Origin: UBA1206 sp045643125 | GTDB lineage: Bacteria > Bacillota > Clostridia > Oscillospirales > CAG-382 | Length of the DNA: 33,331 nt | Assembly (NCBI GenBank): GCA_045643125.1 | Contig: JAZUKE010000107.1 | Coordinates: 1 to 33,331, forward strand | Direction of reading: 5' to 3' | In this document: positions 28,592 to 33,331 of the stretch, in pieces | How positions within the stretch are numbered: position 1 is the stretch's first letter | How the letters are laid out: every line of letters starts with the position of its first letter | Translations under genes and position numbers: made by a program | Notes under the pieces: model-generated | What the model was told of the DNA's origin: nothing | Databases searched by the model: none | What the model saw: only the letters and a program-made list of their open reading frames with translations

Positions 28592-31459
28592 ATGAAAAAA
28601 CGCATTCTTTCGTTTATTCTGATCTGCGTGATGGTACTGTCTACGTTTATCCTCTCTTCGTGCAACGGCGAAACCGTTATCGAAGATGTTGCGGCTAAAG
28701 TGTATACTCTTTATACCATCTGCGAAGAAGGCACGACTCAGGAAGCCATCCACGAAGTCGAAACCGCACTCAACCGCCTTACTTTCTACAACAAGGGCAT
28801 TTGTGTCAAACTCGTTATGCTCACCGCTGACGAATACGATGCCGTAATAGACGAAAAGCTCGCCGAAGTCAAGGCATATAACGATGCCAAGACCGCAAAG
28901 GGCAAGAGCAAAGACAAGAACACCTCTTCCGCCGCAGAATCCTCGGAAGAAGTTTCGATCGACGTTATGACGGGCGACGATTATATCGAGCTTCTCGAAA
29001 ACGATCCTACTTATGAATACGAATACGAGAACCCCCGTCTCGATATCTTCCTTGTAAGAGGTTACGACAGATACATCAGCCTTGTCGGTGCAGATATGCT
29101 TGCTCCTCTCGATGAAAAGCTTTCGAGCGAAGCAAAGGTCATCCGTGACTACATATACCCGACCTTCCTTGATGCCGCAAAGGTGACCAACTCCAAAGGC
29201 ACCCGTAAGACCTACGGCGTTCCTATGAACAAGGGCATCGGCGAATACAGCTATATCGTATTCGACAAAGAGTATCTCGACAAATATCAGATCGACGCCA
29301 GCACGATGACCAACCTCGAAGACCTTGAAGAATACCTCAAAGTCATCGCAGAGAACGAAAAGAATGTCACTCCTCTCGTCAACGTGTTCGATTCACCCGA
29401 TTTCGCATATCTGTTCGGCGACGGTTTCCCTGCTTACATCTCCAAGGGAACTTATGTTACCGATACTTATTCCGATGACAGCGCGCTCAACTATTTCACT
29501 ATGATCGCACGTTACTCCGCTCTCGGCTATCTCAAGGACGAGACCAAGGACGGCAAATGGGCTGTCAAGTTCATCCGCGGTACTTTTGAAGATATCGAAG
29601 CTCTCGAAGAAGCAAACGGACGCGACTATGAATACACCATTCATTCCTACCCCGTTGCTACGAACGACGACCTCCTTGCTTCAATGTTCTGCATTTCCGC
29701 ATTCACCATTTCCAACGAACTTACCGATGTTGCCACCCTCCTTTCCTATCTCGAGACCGATCCTTCCGTTGCAAACCTTCTTGCTTTCGGCGTTGAAGGT
29801 ACTCATTACACTCTCGACGATAACGGTCAGGTCGTCCGCGAGCCTAACGCAGGCTACAACGTTGACCTTTCAAGCGTAGGCAACTCCTTCCTCACCTACA
29901 CCGTCGCAGGCGAAAACCCCGACAAGTGGGAAATCCTCAAACAGCAGAATATCGACTCTCAGAACACAGCAGACCAGTCCGTTTCCGTCGGTTTCGCTTA
30001 CTATCCTTCTTCGATCAAGGATCCTAACGATTCTTCCGTTGAATGGACAGAGCCGAACTACGTAAACATCATCAAAGAAAACTCCTCTGCTTTCTATCAG
30101 AAGATACTCACCGGCAAATACATCTCCGTTTCGATGAAAGACGTTGAAGCAGCCGTCATCCCCGCCATCAAGGAAGAAATGCTTGCCGAAACCGAAGCAA
30201 AATATCTTGCCGAGCTTGACGAAGCCATCACTGCAGAAAAGCAGGCAGAATATAACGAAGGCACCACCGCTTACCAGAAGCTTTACGATTCCGCATATAA
30301 GCAGGCGATCAGAACTTATATGACCGGCAACACCTACAAGTCCAAGGTAAAGAGCGAAGTTGTCGCAGAACTTTCCAAGCTGGAAGAATATTCCGGAACG
30401 GATACCGAAACCATCGCAGCCCGTAACGCAAAAGCCAACGAGATCTGCACCGACGAATATTACGAAGCAAGATTCAACGAGATCTACGCAAAAGAAATCT
30501 CCGACAAGATGAGCAAATCCATCACCGCTACGATCTCCAGCAAGGTCAAGACGAACGTCTCCGATTACAAGAAGACCGAAGAATACACCGAACGTCTTAA
30601 CGCAATGTACGCTTCCGATAAATACGTTGCCGAAACCAACGCGATCAAGAACGCAAACATCCAGGACGATTACAGCTCCAGATATATTGATTCTTCCACC
30701 GCTTATATCAGAACGAGCCTTGAAGAAAAGATCAAAGAAGAATTCGTAAAGATCAACGACGAACTCAGAAAAGCATACGTCGGATTCCAGGATGAATATA
30801 TTTCCAAATTCGCGTTCGACGATGACGAAAAACGTTCCGAACCGGACTACCGCACCGCCATCACCGCAGCTCTTGCCGATATCAAGACCAAGAGAGTTGA
30901 CGGAAGCACGTTCAACGGTTCTCTCCAGCAGTACGTTACCGCAATAGTCAAAGAAAAGATGCTTGCCGCCAACCCCGACGAGCTTGACGCCAACATCACC
31001 GATACCGTAAGCGATATGCTCAACGACAAGTGGATCCAGAACATCGTTATCGAAGCGTTCGCTTATGACAAGAACAAAGGTCTCAATGAAGCAGGCGACG
31101 GCGACAGCGACGAGATCAAGGCAGCCGTCAACGAATTCATCACCAAAGACGAACTTCCCGGAATCAGAGAGATAATCAAGAAATATCTCACCAAGTCCGC
31201 CATCAAAGAAAAGTACAACATTTCGATCGTAGTTTCGTTTGAAAAAGCCGTCGGTCTTATCAAGACTGTCGAAAACACCGTTTCCAAGGATGAAGAACCC
31301 GAAGAGACCACCGAGCCTGAAGAAGGCAAAGAAGATGACAAGAAGGAAGAAGAAGACACCGGTCTTGTTGATATCAACACCGTTGAACTTTACCCGATAA
31401 TCTTCACCAAACGTATCGAAGATCAGTACTACGCATATCATCCTCTTCCCACTGCCTGA
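28592..31459 (+). CDS. 955-residue solute-binding-like lipoprotein with long helical extension
   Basis: A predicted lipoprotein (signal peptide, lipobox LSSC at about residue 24). Residues about 30-480 read like a family 1 sugar-binding protein: YTLYTICEEGTTQEAI, then RLDIFLVRGYDRYISL, ADMLAPLDEKLSSEAK, KTYGVPMNKGIGEYSYIVFD and an ending near YYPSSIKDPNDSSVEW. A charged Lys/Ser/Glu insert lies at about 90-125. From about 500 to 880 a long, Ala/Lys/Glu/Tyr-rich, strongly helical stretch follows that such proteins lack, then an acidic tail. GGAGGT precedes the ATG. No permease genes adjoin; the next gene, 80 nt on, encodes a secreted TIM-barrel protein. The helical part may be a spacer or a partner-binding arm; this is inference. 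The family call for the N-half is moderate. Confidence 0.8.
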   Translation: MKKRILSFILICVMVLSTFILSSCNGETVIEDVAAKVYTLYTICEEGTTQEAIHEVETALNRLTFYNKGICVKLVMLTADEYDAVIDEKLAEVKAYNDAKTAKGKSKDKNTSSAAESSEEVSIDVMTGDDYIELLENDPTYEYEYENPRLDIFLVRGYDRYISLVGADMLAPLDEKLSSEAKVIRDYIYPTFLDAAKVTNSKGTRKTYGVPMNKGIGEYSYIVFDKEYLDKYQIDASTMTNLEDLEEYLKVIAENEKNVTPLVNVFDSPDFAYLFGDGFPAYISKGTYVTDTYSDDSALNYFTMIARYSALGYLKDETKDGKWAVKFIRGTFEDIEALEEANGRDYEYTIHSYPVATNDDLLASMFCISAFTISNELTDVATLLSYLETDPSVANLLAFGVEGTHYTLDDNGQVVREPNAGYNVDLSSVGNSFLTYTVAGENPDKWEILKQQNIDSQNTADQSVSVGFAYYPSSIKDPNDSSVEWTEPNYVNIIKENSSAFYQKILTGKYISVSMKDVEAAVIPAIKEEMLAETEAKYLAELDEAITAEKQAEYNEGTTAYQKLYDSAYKQAIRTYMTGNTYKSKVKSEVVAELSKLEEYSGTDTETIAARNAKANEICTDEYYEARFNEIYAKEISDKMSKSITATISSKVKTNVSDYKKTEEYTERLNAMYASDKYVAETNAIKNANIQDDYSSRYIDSSTAYIRTSLEEKIKEEFVKINDELRKAYVGFQDEYISKFAFDDDEKRSEPDYRTAITAALADIKTKRVDGSTFNGSLQQYVTAIVKEKMLAANPDELDANITDTVSDMLNDKWIQNIVIEAFAYDKNKGLNEAGDGDSDEIKAAVNEFITKDELPGIREIIKKYLTKSAIKEKYNISIVVSFEKAVGLIKTVENTVSKDEEPEETTEPEEGKEDDKKEEEDTGLVDINTVELYPIIFTKRIEDQYYAYHPLPTA

Positions 31460-31484
31460 TAAAACACAATAGTATTAAAAGGAA

Positions 31485-31512
31485 AAAGGCTGTCGTATAA
31501 ACGGCGGCCTTT
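31485..31512 (+). terminator. intergenic hairpin, weak terminator or processing site
   Basis: AAAGGCTGTCGT pairs with ACGGCGGCCTTT (two G-U pairs, loop ATAA). Only a short T stretch follows, so it probably lowers rather than ends transcription into the next gene, or protects the upstream mRNA. Confidence 0.55.
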
Positions 31513-31539
31513 CCTGATAAATATAAACGAGGGAACAAA

Positions 31540-33117
31540 ATGAAAAAGTCAAAACATATCATCGCGTTTTTCCTTGCACTTACATTCATAGTTTCAGGAG
31601 GAATCACCACAATGGCAGGAAGTGAGCCCGTATCCCCCGAAAGTATGCACTCAAAAGGCATTTCACCGATAACCGGCACGTTCATTCAGCCGTGGCTTTA
31701 CAACGCTTATTCCGCGGAACGCTGGGATAAGGAATTTGAAATGATGAAAGAACTCGGTATCGAGTACATCATAATGGGCGATACGCTTTCCTGTTCTACG
31801 GGCGAACCGATAACCGATACGTCCAAATGGGTGATAACCGCGGACTACGCGACCGCTAATCCGTCATTCAGAAAAGGCAACGACGTCCTCACTCCGCTCT
31901 TTGAAAGATGCAAAAAGTACGGTATGAAGCTGTACGTCGGTATGGGCAACACGCCTGCCGGCTGGCCCTTCTTCGACTACAACACCACCGGATTCGTCGA
32001 AATCGCCGAAATGTTCGCCGAAGTAGCCGAAGACCTTTACAACGTCTATTATACGGCATATCCCGAAACCTTCGCGGGCTTCTATTTCGTGCCGGAAATG
32101 TATAACTCAAGCACCTTCGATTATGATTATCAAAGAAGCACTTACGTCAAAAACCTCGGCAAAGGCTTCCACATAATATTCGACAAGCTCACTTCCCTCA
32201 ATCCCGATCTTCCGTTCATCTTCTCGCCGTACGTCAATATGTTCGGCGGAAGCTGGGTCTCAAAAAATCCCGAAAAGATCGGTCTGTTCTGGAAAGAGCT
32301 GCTTGAGACCGCGGGCTTCCGCGACGGCGATATCCTCTGCCCGCAGGACAGCGTAGGAGCAGGCGGAAATGACCTCAATCTGCTTGAAGACGTTACAAAA
32401 GCATACCGCTACGCGGTCGATAACTGCGGACTTGATATAAAGCTCTGGTCGAACTGCGAAATATTCGTTCAGCCTACCGATAAATTCTACGACAATTACG
32501 ACGGTGTCGGATATTGGTCAGCCTGCACCACGTCGAGAATGGTAAGTCAGTTTGAGATCGTCTCGAAATACGTTGACCGCATCTTCTGCTTTGCCGTTCC
32601 CCATTATCTCTCACCGTACAACAACGTACACGGATATTACGACTCCTATATGTATTATCTCAAAAACGGCAAGCTCGAAGACGAAGCGCCGATCCCTCCC
32701 GACACCTTCAGAACGACTTTTGAAAGTGTCAACGGCAAAAAGGTGCTTACGGTATATTGGTCGGGTATGTACGACAATATCGGTGTCCACCGTGTGAATA
32801 TCTACAAGGACGGAGAGCTTTACACCTACCGTATTTCCACCCGCAACGAAGGTCACGACGGCACGGAGTCCTACCCCAACAAATTCTGGGATCTCGATTT
32901 CACCGAAGACACGAAAAACGCCGTCACTTACGAATTTGAAGTGATCGACTGCGCCGGAAACGTAAGCGAAAGAAGCACGTTCACCGTCGAGCCCGGCTCC
33001 GTTCCCAACAAGGTCAAGCTTACCGAAACCTACACCGGCCCCATCCCCGCAGGTACGTCGCTCGCTGAAGGCGCCAAGACAGGTGCCAAAGCCGCAAAGA
33101 GAAAGCCTATGAAGTAA
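31540..33117 (+). CDS. secreted DUF4434-like TIM-barrel protein with FN3-like C-terminus
   Basis: A 525-residue exported protein with a signal peptide (about 1-26, ending TTMAG). The body opens ISPITGTFIQPWLYNAYSAE and MMKELGIEYIIMGDTL, then KYGMKLYVGMGNTPAGWPF and ETFAGFYFVPEMYN, the pattern of DUF4434/glycoside-hydrolase-like barrels, with a plausible acidic residue in FVPEMYN. After about residue 390 an FN3-like domain follows (VNGKKVLTVYW ... VTYEFEVIDCAGNVSE). The C-terminus is a short Ala/Lys-rich tail. No enzyme activity is known to me for this family. GAGGG precedes the ATG. It follows the large lipoprotein and likely shares its promoter, so the two may act together on a glycan. Confidence 0.8.
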   Translation: MKKSKHIIAFFLALTFIVSGGITTMAGSEPVSPESMHSKGISPITGTFIQPWLYNAYSAERWDKEFEMMKELGIEYIIMGDTLSCSTGEPITDTSKWVITADYATANPSFRKGNDVLTPLFERCKKYGMKLYVGMGNTPAGWPFFDYNTTGFVEIAEMFAEVAEDLYNVYYTAYPETFAGFYFVPEMYNSSTFDYDYQRSTYVKNLGKGFHIIFDKLTSLNPDLPFIFSPYVNMFGGSWVSKNPEKIGLFWKELLETAGFRDGDILCPQDSVGAGGNDLNLLEDVTKAYRYAVDNCGLDIKLWSNCEIFVQPTDKFYDNYDGVGYWSACTTSRMVSQFEIVSKYVDRIFCFAVPHYLSPYNNVHGYYDSYMYYLKNGKLEDEAPIPPDTFRTTFESVNGKKVLTVYWSGMYDNIGVHRVNIYKDGELYTYRISTRNEGHDGTESYPNKFWDLDFTEDTKNAVTYEFEVIDCAGNVSERSTFTVEPGSVPNKVKLTETYTGPIPAGTSLAEGAKTGAKAAKRKPMK

Positions 33118-33122
33118 AATAC

Positions 33123-33156
33123 AAATCAGCGAAGGAAGTCTTCGCTGATTTTTTTA
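33123..33156 (+). terminator. intrinsic terminator after the DUF4434-like gene
   Basis: AAATCAGCGAAG pairs perfectly with CTTCGCTGATTT around a 5-nt loop, followed by a T-run. Confidence 0.93.
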
Positions 33157-33185
33157 TTGACAAAAGCAGAATAATGCCATACAAT
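33157..33185 (+). promoter_or_regulatory. promoter of the gene at the right edge
   Basis: TTGACA and TACAAT with a 17-nt spacer, directly after the terminator; the leader would be about 105 nt. Confidence 0.7.
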
Positions 33186-33295
33186 AAATGCAACGTTCCG
33201 TTGGAAAAAAATCATTTTCAAGTCGCTTCCTTTTCTGTCCGTACTGTGTAATAATATAGTCACGGTACCGAAAACATTTATAGGAGGAATCACAA

Positions 33296-33331
33296 ATGTC
33301 TGAAAACATGGGAGAAGTCATCCGCAGACTT
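33296..33331 (+). CDS. start of a gene, possibly an XRE-type regulator (partial)
   Basis: Only 12 codons are visible: MSENMGEVIRRL, after an AGGAGG site 7 nt upstream. GEVIRRL resembles the first helix of Cro/C1-type HTH proteins, but too little is seen to be sure. Confidence 0.5.
   Translation, partial: MSENMGEVIRRL

Noticed and set aside
29870..31441. Long minus-strand open frame of 523 codons opposite the large lipoprotein gene
   Set aside because: Its product is Gly/Val/Phe/Asp-rich without domains, a mirror of the lipoprotein codons; the plus frame has a promoter, ribosome binding site and signal peptide.

Overview
The window looks like chromosomal DNA of a Gram-positive anaerobe of the class Clostridia, probably a gut or rumen relative of Oscillospiraceae/Ruminococcaceae. 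The support is strong AGGAGG-type ribosome binding sites, SpoVG, an L27 with the cleavable Firmicutes N-terminal extension next to its protease Prp, zinc-type (CxxC) L28 and L31, many lipoproteins with clostridial signal peptides, a type I dockerin, and carbohydrate genes. Species cannot be told from the sequence alone. Genes are dense, on both strands, mostly separated by clear intrinsic terminators and TTGACA/TATAAT promoters.

Layout. 1-511: start of a MacB/LolD-type ABC ATPase leaving the window. 665-4087: a conserved protein of unknown function, then three lipoprotein genes (two paralogs plus a sugar-type solute-binding protein). 4163-5629: a possible gene remnant and an N-acetylhexosamine kinase-like phosphotransferase. 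5705-11420 (minus): mgtE with a long structured leader, a GH36 alpha-galactosidase, and a surface protein translationally coupled to it. 11552-12840: upp-ung. 13100-14335: a cytoplasmic BNR/sialidase-fold protein. 14401-17658: an AT-rich island with a large secreted dockerin protein and a divergent small XRE regulator, with a 25-nt inverted repeat over the promoter between them. 17747-18574: a GH25 lysozyme whose only plausible start codon is AUU. 18647-27672: housekeeping block (hflX, rpmE, prfA, an S1-domain protein, obg, rpmA, prp, rplU, an ECF transporter S component, spoVG, murC, rpmB). 27733-28326: GNAT acetyltransferase. 28592-33117: a 955-residue solute-binding-like lipoprotein with an unusual helical extension, followed by a secreted DUF4434-like TIM-barrel protein. 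33296-end: first 12 codons of another gene.

How it works together. Several genes deal with glycans (GH36, NahK-like kinase, sialidase-fold protein, dockerin protein, two solute-binding lipoproteins, DUF4434-like protein), but no sugar permease or cohesin gene is present, so partners must lie elsewhere. The rplU-prp-rpmA unit is a self-contained L27 maturation module followed by a terminator before obg.

The least explained features are the mgtE leader RNA, which does not look like an M-box; the AUU-start lysozyme; the dockerin/XRE divergent control region; the chimeric 955-residue lipoprotein; and hairpin-rich spacers before hflX and after ung. I did not find a CRISPR array, insertion sequence, tRNA or rRNA gene.
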